Below, in pieces: positions 9,193 through 18,733 of a stretch of 64,000 nucleotides of DNA. Source of the stretch: Pseudovibrio sp000156235 (GTDB lineage Bacteria; Pseudomonadota; Alphaproteobacteria; Rhizobiales; Stappiaceae). Under the pieces are notes generated by a model. It did no database searches and was not told the DNA's origin. It saw only the letters and a list, made by a program, of their open reading frames with translations. Location: assembly GCF_000156235.1 (NCBI RefSeq), contig NZ_DS996811.1, positions 1 through 64,000 of the forward strand, in the 5' to 3' direction. The position numbers and the translations under genes were made by a program. The stretch's first letter is position 1, and each line of letters starts with the position of its first letter.

Positions 9193-9957
9193 ATGTTTTC
9201 ATTGAAGGGCAAGAAAGCCCTTATTGTTGGGGTGGCGAACAGCCAGTCCATTGCATGGGGATGCGCCAAAGCCATGAAGGCTCAGGGTGCGGAACTGGCA
9301 CTTACATACCTGAATGACAAAGCAAAAAAGCATGTGGCCCCGCTGGCAGAAGAAGCCAACGCCGCCATTTTTGCGCCGCTGGATGTAACCCAGCCCGAGC
9401 AGGTGGACGCCCTTTATGAGCAGATCGAAAAGGTCTGGGGCACGCTGGATATTCTGCTCCATTCCATCGCCTTTTGCCCGCAGGCCGACTTGCATGGCCG
9501 GGTGGTGGATTGCTCGGCAGAGGGGTTCGGCGTGGCTATGGACATTTCCGTGCACTCTTTCCTGCGCCTGATCCGCAAATCCGAACCGCTGATGCCGCCG
9601 GGCTCCAGCGTCATGACGGTGACCTTTCACGGCTCGGAAAAAGTGATCAGCCACTACAACATCATGGGTCCGGTGAAAGCCGCACTGGAAAGCACCACAC
9701 GCTATGTGGCGGCAGAGCTGGGCCAGAAGGGGATTTCCGTCAACGCGCTGTCTCCCGGCCCGTTGGCCACCCGCGCAGCAAGTGGCATCGCCAGCTTTGA
9801 CGAAATGCTGGCAGACGCCACCGAGCGCGCGCCCACACGAAAACTCGCAAGCATTGAAGACATTGGCGCTTATGCCGCCTTTCTGGCCAGTGATGAAGCC
9901 CGCAACATCACTGGTGTGGTTCACCCCATTGACGGCGGTTACCGCATCATTGGCTAG
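9193..9957 (+). CDS. Enoyl-ACP reductase (FabI)-like short-chain dehydrogenase
   Basis: A 254-residue protein with the FabI-type NAD motif VGVANSQSIAWGCAKAM, the LLHSIAF segment and a Y155-x6-K162 pair in SHYNIMGPVKAALE. The C-terminus VVHPIDGGYRIIG is also FabI-like. E. coli FabI has Tyr146 in SYLG; here the matching position is F145 in TFHG, so the first of the two active-site tyrosines is missing. The paralogue may therefore reduce other enoyl substrates. It is the first gene of a rightward operon, 19 bases before the DUF3141 gene and ahead of MaoC-Pta and acetate kinase. This suggests short-chain acyl metabolism rather than core fatty-acid synthesis. Confidence 0.88.
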   Translation: MFSLKGKKALIVGVANSQSIAWGCAKAMKAQGAELALTYLNDKAKKHVAPLAEEANAAIFAPLDVTQPEQVDALYEQIEKVWGTLDILLHSIAFCPQADLHGRVVDCSAEGFGVAMDISVHSFLRLIRKSEPLMPPGSSVMTVTFHGSEKVISHYNIMGPVKAALESTTRYVAAELGQKGISVNALSPGPLATRAASGIASFDEMLADATERAPTRKLASIEDIGAYAAFLASDEARNITGVVHPIDGGYRIIG

Positions 9958-9976
9958 GCAGGCACCGAGGTAGATT

Positions 9977-12256
9977 ATGCAAATAGAACTCTTTACCCAG
10001 CGCACGGCCCAGTACTTTGAGGCCCTCGCGCAGCAAAACCAGTTTTTGCAGGTTGCCAACTCACGGCGCTCCACCCGCCTGATGAAGGACTTCCAGAAAA
10101 AGCAGGAGAAGTCCAAGATCAAAGGCGAAGCGCTGGCCGCCTCCTGGGCACCGTATGACACGCCCAAGAAGGTCATGGATGCCTGGACCCACTATCTGAA
10201 GGAGTCCAGTGAACGGGCGATCCTGACCATGGATGCCCTGCGCGAAAGCAGCGACACATATTTTGACCACATGGCCAAGGGCTGCCCTCCGGTACTCGTC
10301 TATGATTATGAGGTCATCGTGGAGGGGCGAAACCTGCCACGGCCCTGCAACTACATGCTGTTGAAGATCATTCCGCCCGAAGGGACGGAGGTGTTTGACT
10401 GGAAGCGCCCCTATGTGATCATCGATCCGCGCGCCGGACACGGTGCCGGCATTGGTGGCTTCAAGGATGATAGTCAGGTGGGCGTTGCCCTGCGCGGTGG
10501 CCATCCCGTGTATTTCGTCGCCTTCCACCCCATGCCAGAACCGCATCAGGAACTGTCGCACGTTACCCATGCGGAGGCGGCGTTCCTGCGGGAGATCATC
10601 GCACGCCATCCGGACAGCCCCAAACCCATCGTGGTGGGCAACTGTCAGGGCGGGTGGGCGACGGCCATTCTGGCGGCGGTTTATCCGGATCTGGTGGGGC
10701 CAATCGTCCTCAACGGGGCGCCCATGTCCTACTGGAGCGGCAAGATGGGGCAGGACCCCATGCGCTACTCCGCAGGCCTGACCGGCGGCATTGTGCCAGC
10801 TCTGCTTTCTGCAGATCTGGGAAATGGCGTGTTTGATGGCGCCAATCTGGTGCAGAACTTTGAAATGCTGAACCCGGGCCGCAATTGGTTCCGCAAGTAC
10901 TATGATCTTTACACCACGATCGACAGCGGCGAAGAGCGCTATCTGGAGTTCCAGAAGTGGTGGAACGGCTTTTATTACATGACTGAGGAAGAGTTCCGCT
11001 GGATTCTGGACAACCTCTTCATCGGCAACAAACTGGCCAAGAACGAAGCGTTTCTGGAGCCCGGACGACCTATTGACCTGAAGACCATCAAGTCACCGAT
11101 CATCGTCTTCTCCTCTTACGGCGATAACATCACCCCGCCCGATCAGGCCCTCAACTGGATCGCGGATACCTATACGGATGACGCGGAGATCGAGATCCTC
11201 GGCCAGCGTATCCTCTATATGCTTCATGATCAGGTCGGGCATCTGGGCATCTTCGTGTCCTCCAGCGTAGCCAAGCGGGAACATACGCAGGTGGCGTCTA
11301 CCTTGAAGACCATCGAGGCCATGCCTCCGGGGCTCTACAAGCTGCAGATTGAAGAGCAAAAGGGCAAAGGCTGCGATGCCAAGTTCAAGGTGAGTTTTGC
11401 CCGCAAAACCATCGACGAAATGCTGCTGGAAACCGGCGAGCGCGATGAGGAAAAAGCCTTTGCCGGTGTGGCCCGTTTCTCGGAAAGCTGGGAAGACATG
11501 TACGACAGCACCATCGGCCCGGTGCTGAAGACCATGAACAGCTCGCAAACTGCGGAAGTCACGCGAGATCTGCACCCTATGCGGCTTGCCAACGGCGCGT
11601 TTGCCTCCACCAACCCCTTCATGTTCTGGCCCACCATGGCAGCCGCTGCGGTGAAGCAGAACCACAAACCCAACATGGCCAAAACGCCCTTCCATTACTG
11701 GGAGGAGATAGTGGCGGACAGCATCGAATATGGCTGGGATGCGCTGAAAGATATGCGCGAAGCGATGATTGAAAACAGCTTCCTTACTTTCTGGGCCTCT
11801 CCGCAAGCGGTGGAATACGGCAAGGCGCTGTCCTTCCGCAGGCCGAAGGTGCCAATGCAGGATCTACACAGCCTGGCCAGTATTCAAAACGCCCTGAAGA
11901 AGATCGAAAAGGGCGGGGCCGCCGCTGCTATCGTGCGCATTGTGCTGATGATTGCTGATACCCGCACCGAGGTGCGCGGCGAAAAGCTGGAGCGCTTCAA
12001 CGAGGTGCTGACCACATGGGCACCGTTCAAATCCATGGATCCTAAGGAGCGCAACTTCCTCATTCACGACCAGACGCTGATTGCTCGGTTTGAGATGGAG
12101 GCGGGCTACAACGCCTTGCCGCTGTTGCTGAAGAACGAGAAGGACAAAACCTTCGCCTACAAAGCGGTGACCTACATCATCGGCAACGAGGAAGACATGG
12201 CGCCCAACTCGCTGGAATTGTGGCATTGCCTGAAGAAAACGCTCAAGTGGGGGTAG
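9977..12256 (+). CDS. DUF3141 protein, PHA synthase-like alpha/beta hydrolase
   Basis: A 759-residue protein of the DUF3141 family. Residues 1-100 are helical. An alpha/beta-hydrolase core follows with PYVIIDPRAGHG and the lipase-box-like VVGNCQGGWA, in which C223 occupies the nucleophile position, as in polyhydroxyalkanoate synthases. Later candidates for the triad are the Asp in SSYGDNITPP and the His in DQVGHLGIF. The C-terminal third is helical and family specific. It sits between FabI-like and MaoC-Pta genes, with 8 bases to the next start. The substrate is not established; an acyl-CoA or acyl-polymer role is inferred from the fold and neighbours. Confidence 0.85.
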   Translation: MQIELFTQRTAQYFEALAQQNQFLQVANSRRSTRLMKDFQKKQEKSKIKGEALAASWAPYDTPKKVMDAWTHYLKESSERAILTMDALRESSDTYFDHMAKGCPPVLVYDYEVIVEGRNLPRPCNYMLLKIIPPEGTEVFDWKRPYVIIDPRAGHGAGIGGFKDDSQVGVALRGGHPVYFVAFHPMPEPHQELSHVTHAEAAFLREIIARHPDSPKPIVVGNCQGGWATAILAAVYPDLVGPIVLNGAPMSYWSGKMGQDPMRYSAGLTGGIVPALLSADLGNGVFDGANLVQNFEMLNPGRNWFRKYYDLYTTIDSGEERYLEFQKWWNGFYYMTEEEFRWILDNLFIGNKLAKNEAFLEPGRPIDLKTIKSPIIVFSSYGDNITPPDQALNWIADTYTDDAEIEILGQRILYMLHDQVGHLGIFVSSSVAKREHTQVASTLKTIEAMPPGLYKLQIEEQKGKGCDAKFKVSFARKTIDEMLLETGERDEEKAFAGVARFSESWEDMYDSTIGPVLKTMNSSQTAEVTRDLHPMRLANGAFASTNPFMFWPTMAAAAVKQNHKPNMAKTPFHYWEEIVADSIEYGWDALKDMREAMIENSFLTFWASPQAVEYGKALSFRRPKVPMQDLHSLASIQNALKKIEKGGAAAAIVRIVLMIADTRTEVRGEKLERFNEVLTTWAPFKSMDPKERNFLIHDQTLIARFEMEAGYNALPLLLKNEKDKTFAYKAVTYIIGNEEDMAPNSLELWHCLKKTLKWG

Positions 12257-12264
12257 GTGAATAG

Positions 12265-13647
12265 ATGACAACGACCTACAAAAACACGCCGTATGATCAG
12301 ATCGAAGTGGGAATGGAAGCCACCTATGAGCGGACCTGTTCTGCTGATGACTTCTATGTCTCCGCCCATGCCTCTGGCGATCTCAACCCCATTCACCTGC
12401 CCAAGGAAGACCGCGAGGGGGAAGGGGACTTTGAGGGCGTTGCTCCTTCACTGTGGGTTGCCAGCCTGATCTCCGCCGTGCTGGGCAACCAGATGCCGGG
12501 GCCGGGCACACTTTATAGGAGCCAAAACCTGCGCTTTCTGGGTCGGGCCTATGAAGGCGACCACCTGACAGCGCGGGTGAAGGTGACAGAAAAACTGCCG
12601 GATTATGTGGTGAAACTGCAAACCACCGTGGAACGTGCAGATGGACAGATGATCGTGGAAGGGGAGGCAGAAGTCATCGCCCCGCGCACCAGCAAGATCG
12701 CCAAGGCCGTCAGCCTGCCGGGACTGACCGTGCGCAGCTACGAGCACTTTGAACGCCTGCTGGACCTTGCTCGCCCGTTACCACCACTCATCACCGCCGT
12801 TGTTGCACCGGAAGACCGCAAGTCTCTGGGCGGCGCCTTGCTGGCCGCAGAAAATACACTGATCGAGCCAATCCTGATCGGTGATCGGGACAAGATCGAA
12901 GATGCAGCTGAACGGCTTGGGAAGGATCTGGCACACTGCACCATTCTTGATGTGGCAGGCCACACACAAGCCGCTGCGCAGGCGGTAGCTATGGTGCGTG
13001 AGGGCAAGGCGCAGGCGATCATGAAAGGCCAGCTCCACACGGATGTGCTGCTTGCCCAAATCGTGAAGCGGGACATTGGCCTGCGTACAGACAATCGCCT
13101 CAGCCATGTGTTTGTGATGGACGTTCCGGGGCTCGACCATCTGCTCTTCATCAGCGATGCGGCCATCAACATCTCGCCGGATCTGGAAGCCAAGGTGGAT
13201 ATTGTCCAGAACGCCATCAATCTGGCGCAAGCACTGGGTCAACAGCAGCCCAAGGTGGGCATTCTTTCTGCCGTGGAAACGGTGAACACCAAGATCCCTT
13301 CCACCCTTGATGCAGCGATCCTTTCCAAAATGGCAGAACGCGGCCAGATCAAGGGCGGCATTGTTGATGGCCCGCTGGCCATGGACAACGCCATAGACAT
13401 TGATGCTGCGGTGACCAAGGGCATCACCTCCTTGGTTGCAGGGAGGGCAGATGTACTGGTTGTGCCCAATCTGGAATCTGGCAATATGCTAGCCAAGGAA
13501 CTGGCCTTTGTTGCCCATGCTCAGGTGTGCGGCGTTGTGATGGGTGCCCGGTGTCCGGTGATCCTCACCAGCCGTGCCGATGACGACAAGGCCCGTTTGA
13601 TGTCTTGCGCTGTTGCGCTTCTTTACGCTGCGAGCCAGAAAGCATGA
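12265..13647 (+). CDS. Bifunctional MaoC-like enoyl-CoA hydratase / phosphate acyltransferase
   Basis: A 460-residue fusion. Residues 1-150 form a MaoC hot-dog domain with the hydratase signature region SAHASGDLNPIHL (catalytic Asp and His). Residues about 165-460 are a phosphotransacetylase/phosphotransbutyrylase domain with DVPGLDHLLFISDAAINISP and a C-terminal VLVVPNLESGNMLAKEL. The same architecture is annotated widely as bifunctional enoyl-CoA hydratase/phosphate acetyltransferase. It converts acyl-CoA to acyl-phosphate, the substrate for the acetate kinase encoded next. Its TGA overlaps the ackA ATG (ATGA at 13644-13647), so the two are translationally coupled. Confidence 0.93.
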   Translation: MTTTYKNTPYDQIEVGMEATYERTCSADDFYVSAHASGDLNPIHLPKEDREGEGDFEGVAPSLWVASLISAVLGNQMPGPGTLYRSQNLRFLGRAYEGDHLTARVKVTEKLPDYVVKLQTTVERADGQMIVEGEAEVIAPRTSKIAKAVSLPGLTVRSYEHFERLLDLARPLPPLITAVVAPEDRKSLGGALLAAENTLIEPILIGDRDKIEDAAERLGKDLAHCTILDVAGHTQAAAQAVAMVREGKAQAIMKGQLHTDVLLAQIVKRDIGLRTDNRLSHVFVMDVPGLDHLLFISDAAINISPDLEAKVDIVQNAINLAQALGQQQPKVGILSAVETVNTKIPSTLDAAILSKMAERGQIKGGIVDGPLAMDNAIDIDAAVTKGITSLVAGRADVLVVPNLESGNMLAKELAFVAHAQVCGVVMGARCPVILTSRADDDKARLMSCAVALLYAASQKA

Positions 13648-14797
13648 GTTTTTATTTTACGCTCAACACCGGTTCATCTCCATCAAGTCGCGCTTACAAA
13701 GCGGCAACGGAACTGAGCTTTCATCTCCGGCATCATGAGCGTCTCGGCCCTCACGCCCGCTGAAAATGCAAACGGCGAGTGAGCAAATCGTGGAAGATCT
13801 GGGCCACGTTGATCATGCCGGTGCTGTTGTTTCCATCTTCACCCGCGTGGAACCTCATCTGAAGGGCAAGTCCGTGGTGGGCATTGGCCATCGCATCGTC
13901 CATGGCGGCAACGCGTTTTACAAACCAACAGAGCTGACCTCTGAAGTGGTGCAGGAGCTGGAGCAACTGATCCCGCTGGCCCCGCTGCACCAGCCTTACA
14001 GTCTGGCGACCATCCGCGCAGCCAAGCAAGTATTTCCCGGCGTGCTGCAGATCGGATGCTTTGATACGGCCTTCCATGCCGGTCACACCTTTCCCAATGA
14101 CGCCTTCGCCATCCCACGCCATTTTTACGAGGAAGGTGTGCGCCGCTATGGCTTCCACGGGCTTTCCTTTGATTACATCTGCAGCGAGTTGCGCCGCGAG
14201 TACCCCGATATCGCCAATGGCCGCCTTGTGATTGCCCATCTGGGCAATGGCGCCTCCATGTGTGCGGTGGAAGAAGGGCGGTCCATCAACGCCAGCACCA
14301 GCTTTTCCGCCGTGGATGGCCTGCCCATGGGCACCCGCTGCGGACGGCTCGATCCGGGCGTGATGCTCTACCTGATGCAGGAAAAAGAGCTGTCACCGGA
14401 GGAGATTGAGAGCATCATCTACCGCCGCAGCGGCTTGCTGGGTTTGTCTGAAGAATCCTCCGATATGCGCGTGCTGGAACATTCCGAAGAGCTGTTCGCC
14501 AAACAAGCCATCAACTACTACAGCTACCAGATCCGCAGGGAAGTCGGTGCCATGGCCGCCAGTCTGGAAGGCATCGACGCGCTCATTTTCAGCGCAGGAG
14601 TGGGCGAGAACTCTGCACGGGTACGCTCCAACGTGTGCGAACCACTGGAGTTTCTAGGCATCACCATTGATCAGGAAAAGAACATGGCCAACGCGCCGGA
14701 AATCAGCACCGGACGGGTGCGGGTGCTGATCATCCCCACCAACGAGGAGCAGGTCATCGCTCGCGCTGTGGCATCCGCTTGCAGCAAATCTCAATAG
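13644..14797 (+). pseudogene. ackA: Acetate kinase with frameshifted 5' end
   Basis: From ATG 13766 a 343-residue frame gives most of acetate kinase, including GHRIVHGG, GCFDTAFH, RRYGFHGLS, VIAHLGNGASMCAV and the SAGVGENS segment. The conserved N-terminus (phosphate-binding N-x-G-S-S-S-x-K) lies upstream in other frames. ATG 13644, coupled to the MaoC-Pta stop, reads NTGSSPSS and stops at 13761. Adding one T at each of three short T runs between about 13677 and 13696 would restore NTGSSSIKFALYK, and further small shifts are needed near 13720-13782. This is either a real decaying gene or a cluster of assembly errors near a draft-quality locus. If real, the product lacks part of the active site. 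Confidence 0.75.
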
Positions 14798-14875
14798 AGA
14801 GAGACTGGGACTCAGGAAAACTTCGCGGTAAACTTCCCGTATATTTCATGCTGCACGTTTTCAGTGGAACCCGTT

Positions 14876-15358
14876 ATGTCTGTCCTCTCGCCCACCATCA
14901 CCGTCCGCCGCCTGACCATTGACGACTATGAGGATTATCTCGGCCTCCTGCATGAGCTGACAGGAGGTGTTCCGCTGGCACGTGGGGAGGAGGGGCGTGC
15001 TCACTTCGCCAAGCTTCTGGACCATGACGGCACCATGGTGTTCGGGCTGGAGATTTACGACCAGATCGTCTCTTGCGCCACGCTCCACATTCTGCCCAAC
15101 ATGACCTATGGCGGCCGTCCGTACTGCCTTGTTGAGAATGTGGTGACCCTGCAAGCCTACCGGGGCCGAGGCTTTGGCCGCATGGTCATGGACACCCTGC
15201 GCAACGAGGCCTGGCAAGCCAACGCCTACAAAATCATGCTCCTCACCGGTAAAGACCGCGGCGCCAAAGGCTTCTACGAGAGCCTCGGCTACAAAGCCGA
15301 TCAAAAACACGGCATGGTCCTGCGCCAAGTCCCGCCATATAAGGCGCCGGCGACCTAA
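14876..15358 (+). CDS. GNAT-family N-acetyltransferase
   Basis: A 160-residue single-domain GNAT protein. The acetyl-CoA binding motif A is visible as VVTLQAYRGRGFGRMVMDTLRNEA (R/Q-x-x-G-x-G type), followed by the C-terminal KDRGAKGFYESLGYKAD segment. ATG 14876 is preferred to GTG 14864 because the family domain begins directly after it. The gene's end overlaps the convergent LysR gene by four bases. The acetyl acceptor is unknown; small amines or antibiotics are typical for the superfamily. Confidence 0.9.
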   Translation: MSVLSPTITVRRLTIDDYEDYLGLLHELTGGVPLARGEEGRAHFAKLLDHDGTMVFGLEIYDQIVSCATLHILPNMTYGGRPYCLVENVVTLQAYRGRGFGRMVMDTLRNEAWQANAYKIMLLTGKDRGAKGFYESLGYKADQKHGMVLRQVPPYKAPAT

Positions 15359-16257
15359 GTCGACAACTTCCGATGCGCCTTGATGTGGTCGATGAAGAGG
15401 CGCAGGGGTTGGAGGTCTTTGTACTCCCGGGGGTAGAACAGGTAGAGCGGAGCGACGGGGTCGAGGTAGTCTTCCAGCAGGCGTTCCACCTTGGTCTCAT
15501 CGCACTGCATCAGCGCGTAGTAGCGGAAGGTGAGGGCCAGCCCCATGCCTTGCTCCATCAACTCCAGTTGAGAGGGCAGGGTGTTGAGAACCAGTCCGCC
15601 TTTGACGTCGATCTCCACCCGGTCACCATCCACCTGAAACACCCAGGGCGCCAGCTGGCCGGATGTCTGGAAGCGGTACTGGATACACGCGTGGTCCAGC
15701 AGATCCTCCGGCTTTTCCGGCCTGCCGTGCTGATCCAGATAGGTTTTGCTGCCAAGCACGGTCAGCGGCTGAGGGTCCGAGATACGCAGGGCAATCATAT
15801 CCTGCGCAACAAGACTGCCTGTCCGAAAGCCCGCATGCAGACCTTCTGACACAATATCAACGATGGCATCACTCAAAGAAAACTCCAGCTGGATTTCCGG
15901 ATACTTCGCCTGAAACCCGGGCAGCAGATCGGCCAGAAACGTATGGAACACAAACTCAGGCAGCGTCAGGCGCAAAGACCCGCGTGCACTGCTGCCATAC
16001 TCCTTCGCATCCTCCACCGCTTGCCCCAACAAGTCGAACGCCGCCCCGGCACCACTTTGCAGCGCACGGCCTGCATCTGTCAGCGTCACTGAGCGTGTGG
16101 TGCGCACAAACAGGGCCGTCCCAAGCTGCTCTTCCAGAGACTTCAACTGGTGGCTGACCGTGGAAGGTTTGATGCCAAGAGCATTGGCAGCGCCCCGCAA
16201 ACTGCCGTTTTGAGCAATGGCGTTGAACACTTCCAGCATGGCGAGGGGGAGACGCAT
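15355..16257 (-). CDS. LysR-family transcriptional regulator
   Basis: A 300-residue LysR regulator. The winged HTH occupies residues 1-60 (FNAIAQNGSLRGAANALGIKPSTVSHQLKSLEEQLG). A LysR substrate-binding domain follows (about 90-295). It diverges from the flavodoxin-fold oxidoreductase at 16361, with 103 bases between them, a classic LysR-target arrangement. A 13-bp palindrome at 16274-16286 in that space is a candidate operator. Confidence 0.94.
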   Translation of the reverse strand: MRLPLAMLEVFNAIAQNGSLRGAANALGIKPSTVSHQLKSLEEQLGTALFVRTTRSVTLTDAGRALQSGAGAAFDLLGQAVEDAKEYGSSARGSLRLTLPEFVFHTFLADLLPGFQAKYPEIQLEFSLSDAIVDIVSEGLHAGFRTGSLVAQDMIALRISDPQPLTVLGSKTYLDQHGRPEKPEDLLDHACIQYRFQTSGQLAPWVFQVDGDRVEIDVKGGLVLNTLPSQLELMEQGMGLALTFRYYALMQCDETKVERLLEDYLDPVAPLYLFYPREYKDLQPLRLFIDHIKAHRKLST

Positions 16258-16273
16258 TGTTCGATCCCATACA

Positions 16274-16286
16274 TCTATCAGATAGA
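16274..16286. promoter_or_regulatory. Candidate LysR operator
   Basis: TCTATCAGATAGA is a perfect 13-bp palindrome, 17 bases upstream of the LysR start codon, in the divergent spacer shared with the quinone-reductase-like gene. LysR proteins normally bind such dyads between divergent genes. The link to this LysR protein is inference. Confidence 0.45.
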
Positions 16287-16360
16287 AAATCAGGTAATTA
16301 ATAGCATGTGAGCATCCCGCTATAAAGAGTGCAACAGCAACTCAGAGAGGATGTCTCCCA

Positions 16361-16966
16361 ATGAAAACCCTCGTTCTCACCGCCCATCCCGACCTCAGCA
16401 CGTCCCGCATCAACAGAAAATGGTTTGAAATTTTTGCTGAAACAGACGGCATCACCCTGCTGGACCTGACCCGTCTTGGCGGACCGACCCTAAGCTTCAA
16501 CGTGGCAGAACAGCAGGACTTCCTGCTTGCCCACGACCGCATCGTCTTCCAGTTTCCGCTCTACTGGTACTCCGCTCCACCCGTTTTGAAAGCCTGGATG
16601 GATCAGGTGCTCACCTATGGCTTTGCGTATGGCCCTAGCGGCACCAAGCTTGCGGGCAAAGAGCTGCTGCTGGCAACCTCCACCGGCGGCCCGGAGGACA
16701 GCTACCACGCAGGTGGGTACAACAACTTCAGCATGGATGAACTGCTCAAGCCCTTCCAGCAAACGGCGCTGCTGACCGGCATGACCTATCTGCGCCCCTT
16801 CGTGTTCCATGGGGCAGCTGTAGCCAGTGACGAGGATGTTATCGCCTCCCAAACCGCCTTGCTGACCCATGTGCAAGATCCTGAACTAAGCCCAATCATC
16901 AAAAAGGCACGATTGGATAAAATGCTGGAGGAAGACGCCAAGCTGGCCGCACGCGTCAGCGCCTAA
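16361..16966 (+). CDS. NAD(P)H:quinone oxidoreductase-like flavodoxin-fold protein
   Basis: A 201-residue protein of the Flavodoxin_2 (MdaB/KefF/YwrO-like) family. The N-terminal MKTLVLTAHPDLSTSRIN is the FMN/FAD phosphate-binding start. HDRIVFQFPLYWYSAPPVLKAWMDQVLTYGFAYG is the family signature around residues 58-92. ATSTGGPEDSYHAGG follows. Members reduce quinones or electrophiles by two electrons or act as partner proteins of potassium efflux systems. No Kef gene is nearby. Divergence from the LysR gene suggests induction by quinones or reactive electrophiles. Confidence 0.9.
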   Translation: MKTLVLTAHPDLSTSRINRKWFEIFAETDGITLLDLTRLGGPTLSFNVAEQQDFLLAHDRIVFQFPLYWYSAPPVLKAWMDQVLTYGFAYGPSGTKLAGKELLLATSTGGPEDSYHAGGYNNFSMDELLKPFQQTALLTGMTYLRPFVFHGAAVASDEDVIASQTALLTHVQDPELSPIIKKARLDKMLEEDAKLAARVSA

Positions 16967-16990
16967 GCCTCCATTACCCCAAAGCAACTC

Positions 16991-17018
16991 AAAGGCGGGC
17001 TTACTGGCTCGCCTTTTG
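16991..17018 (+). terminator. Rho-independent terminator after the quinone-reductase-like gene
   Basis: Stem AAAGGCGGGC (16991-17000) pairs with GCTCGCCTTT (17007-17016) with one G-T pair and a six-base loop, ending in a short T run. It lies 25 bases past the stop of the flavodoxin-fold gene. Confidence 0.75.
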
Positions 17019-17662
17019 GCATTTCTGCAGTGTGGGCACCTCTGCTGCTATTTTCAAAATTACGCTAGGAAGAGCATCTGGTTGCCGACAATGCATGGCA
17101 GATGCAGCACATAATTAAAAATCGATTCGATCTTTATCGACCGCTTCACTGGCCTACCGTCCACTTCTCTTAACCTGGCGTTTCAAAGCACAGCTTTGTT
17201 TTAGCATTTTGTTTCACGCCCTTGTTTTAACCGTCATCCTTCAGGAGGATATGCCTACCGTGGCATTATGGATGGGGTGACATGGCGGTGACTATGTTTT
17301 CGGTGTCATGATCTGATGATCAGCACTGCATTCTTTTTCAGAATTCTTTTTCATGGCCGAAACTCGGGGATCGCATTCCTGAAGCTTGGTCATCTGAAGG
17401 CTGGAGTGAACACGTTCCTGTCAGAGTAAACCCGCAATACATTGCAGACCACCGCCTTGCCTCCAACCATAAGCAGGACCACGGAAGCAATGCCCGTATT
17501 GCATCCTTTTCAACGGGAGGGGACGAAAACTGACAGAACGGAGTGGCCTCGCAGGTCTCTTTCTCAATCGGGACCGAAGCTCCTTCGTTCTCCAGCCTTC
17601 AGGAATATTTTGAGTGCAGACTGGAATTGCCTTGCACGTGTTGCAGTATAGTATCGAGTAGA
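17019..17662. other. Intergenic region upstream of the AraC regulator
   Basis: About 640 bases without a supported gene. ORFs through 17421-17690 on either strand have no recognisable protein features and overlap the AraC leader. The stretch is long for a promoter and could contain an unrecognised small RNA or a decayed gene. I found no clear hairpin-plus-T-run, tRNA or riboswitch signature. Confidence 0.4.
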
Positions 17663-18724
17663 ATGTCTGTTGAATCGAAGAACTCAATGAAAAACCTGAG
17701 ACCCGAGGTGATCTACCGGCCCAGCATCAACTGGGAAGAATGGCGCGAAGGGGTGGCTGAAGCGTCTGGCGAGGTGTGTTTATCCTCCAGCAGCGCATCA
17801 CCAGAGGCCTTCGGCGCAGGTGTGCGCGGGTCCCGCTATCAAAGCGGTTTTGTGGCAACCATCAACGCAACCCCGCACAGGTTCATCCGCTCCAGCCAAC
17901 GCATCGCGCGCGATGGCATGGACGCTGTGTTTGTGCAGTTTTACGACCACACCCACAACTGCGTCACCCACATGGGCAGACACAGCGTGGACATTGAGCC
18001 GGGTCACCTCATCATTCAGGATATGGCGGAACCGTTTGTGGTGGAGCACAGCTCTTACAAGCAGATGACACTTGCACTACCAAGGGCGACCCTTGCTCCG
18101 TTTTTGCATGGCGACCGCACCTATCCCACCTTATGCATCCCGGCCATTGGCGGTTCAGCCAATGCGGTGATCAGCATGATGCAGCTGTTACGCGGTCAAC
18201 TGGGGGATCTGACCGATGAAGATGTTGCGCCCATTGTGGAGTGCATCGCCAAACTGGTTGCCAACCAGATGAACAATGGCCCATGTGTCTCCTTCGCACT
18301 GGATGAAAACAGCCAGAACGCAGCGCGCTTTTTACAAGCGGCAGAATACATCAGCCGCACCTATTCCAACCCGCGGCTCAACAGCACTGAGGTGGCAAAG
18401 CACCTCAACATTTCCCGCACGACGCTCTACCGCCTGTTTGAGCCTATGGGCGGGTTCGTCGCCTTCCTGCGCTACATCCGCATGAAACACGCCATGCGCA
18501 AACTGCTGCGCACCGGAAGCGAGGTGGTGAAGGTTCAGCAGATTGCCGAAAGCTGTGGCTTCTCGCACGCCTCCAGCTTCACCCGAAGCTTCAAAGAACA
18601 CTACGGCGTCTCGCCCCGCGACATCCTGATGGACGTCTCCGCAGGCAAAGACCAACAACTGCGCACCTCCAGCGGCATCTTCGCCAACTGGCTCGCCACA
18701 CTAAACGGGGCAACGCTGAACTGA
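17663..18724 (+). CDS. AraC-family transcriptional regulator
   Basis: A 353-residue regulator. An N-terminal AraC_binding_2-like cupin domain (about 30-220) includes VDIEPGHLIIQDMAEPF. The C-terminal HTH_18 pair of helix-turn-helix motifs (about 240-330) includes STEVAKHLNISRTTLYRLF and VQQIAESCGFSHASSFTRSFKEHYGVSPRDI. ATG 17663 is chosen because the upstream in-frame extension (from 17543) is Cys/Ser rich and not family-like. Its 3' end converges on the IclR-lactonase gene 9 bases away. No target gene is obvious, since the gene stands alone on its strand. Confidence 0.92.
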   Translation: MSVESKNSMKNLRPEVIYRPSINWEEWREGVAEASGEVCLSSSSASPEAFGAGVRGSRYQSGFVATINATPHRFIRSSQRIARDGMDAVFVQFYDHTHNCVTHMGRHSVDIEPGHLIIQDMAEPFVVEHSSYKQMTLALPRATLAPFLHGDRTYPTLCIPAIGGSANAVISMMQLLRGQLGDLTDEDVAPIVECIAKLVANQMNNGPCVSFALDENSQNAARFLQAAEYISRTYSNPRLNSTEVAKHLNISRTTLYRLFEPMGGFVAFLRYIRMKHAMRKLLRTGSEVVKVQQIAESCGFSHASSFTRSFKEHYGVSPRDILMDVSAGKDQQLRTSSGIFANWLATLNGATLN

Positions 18725-18733
18725 GGGGGAAAG

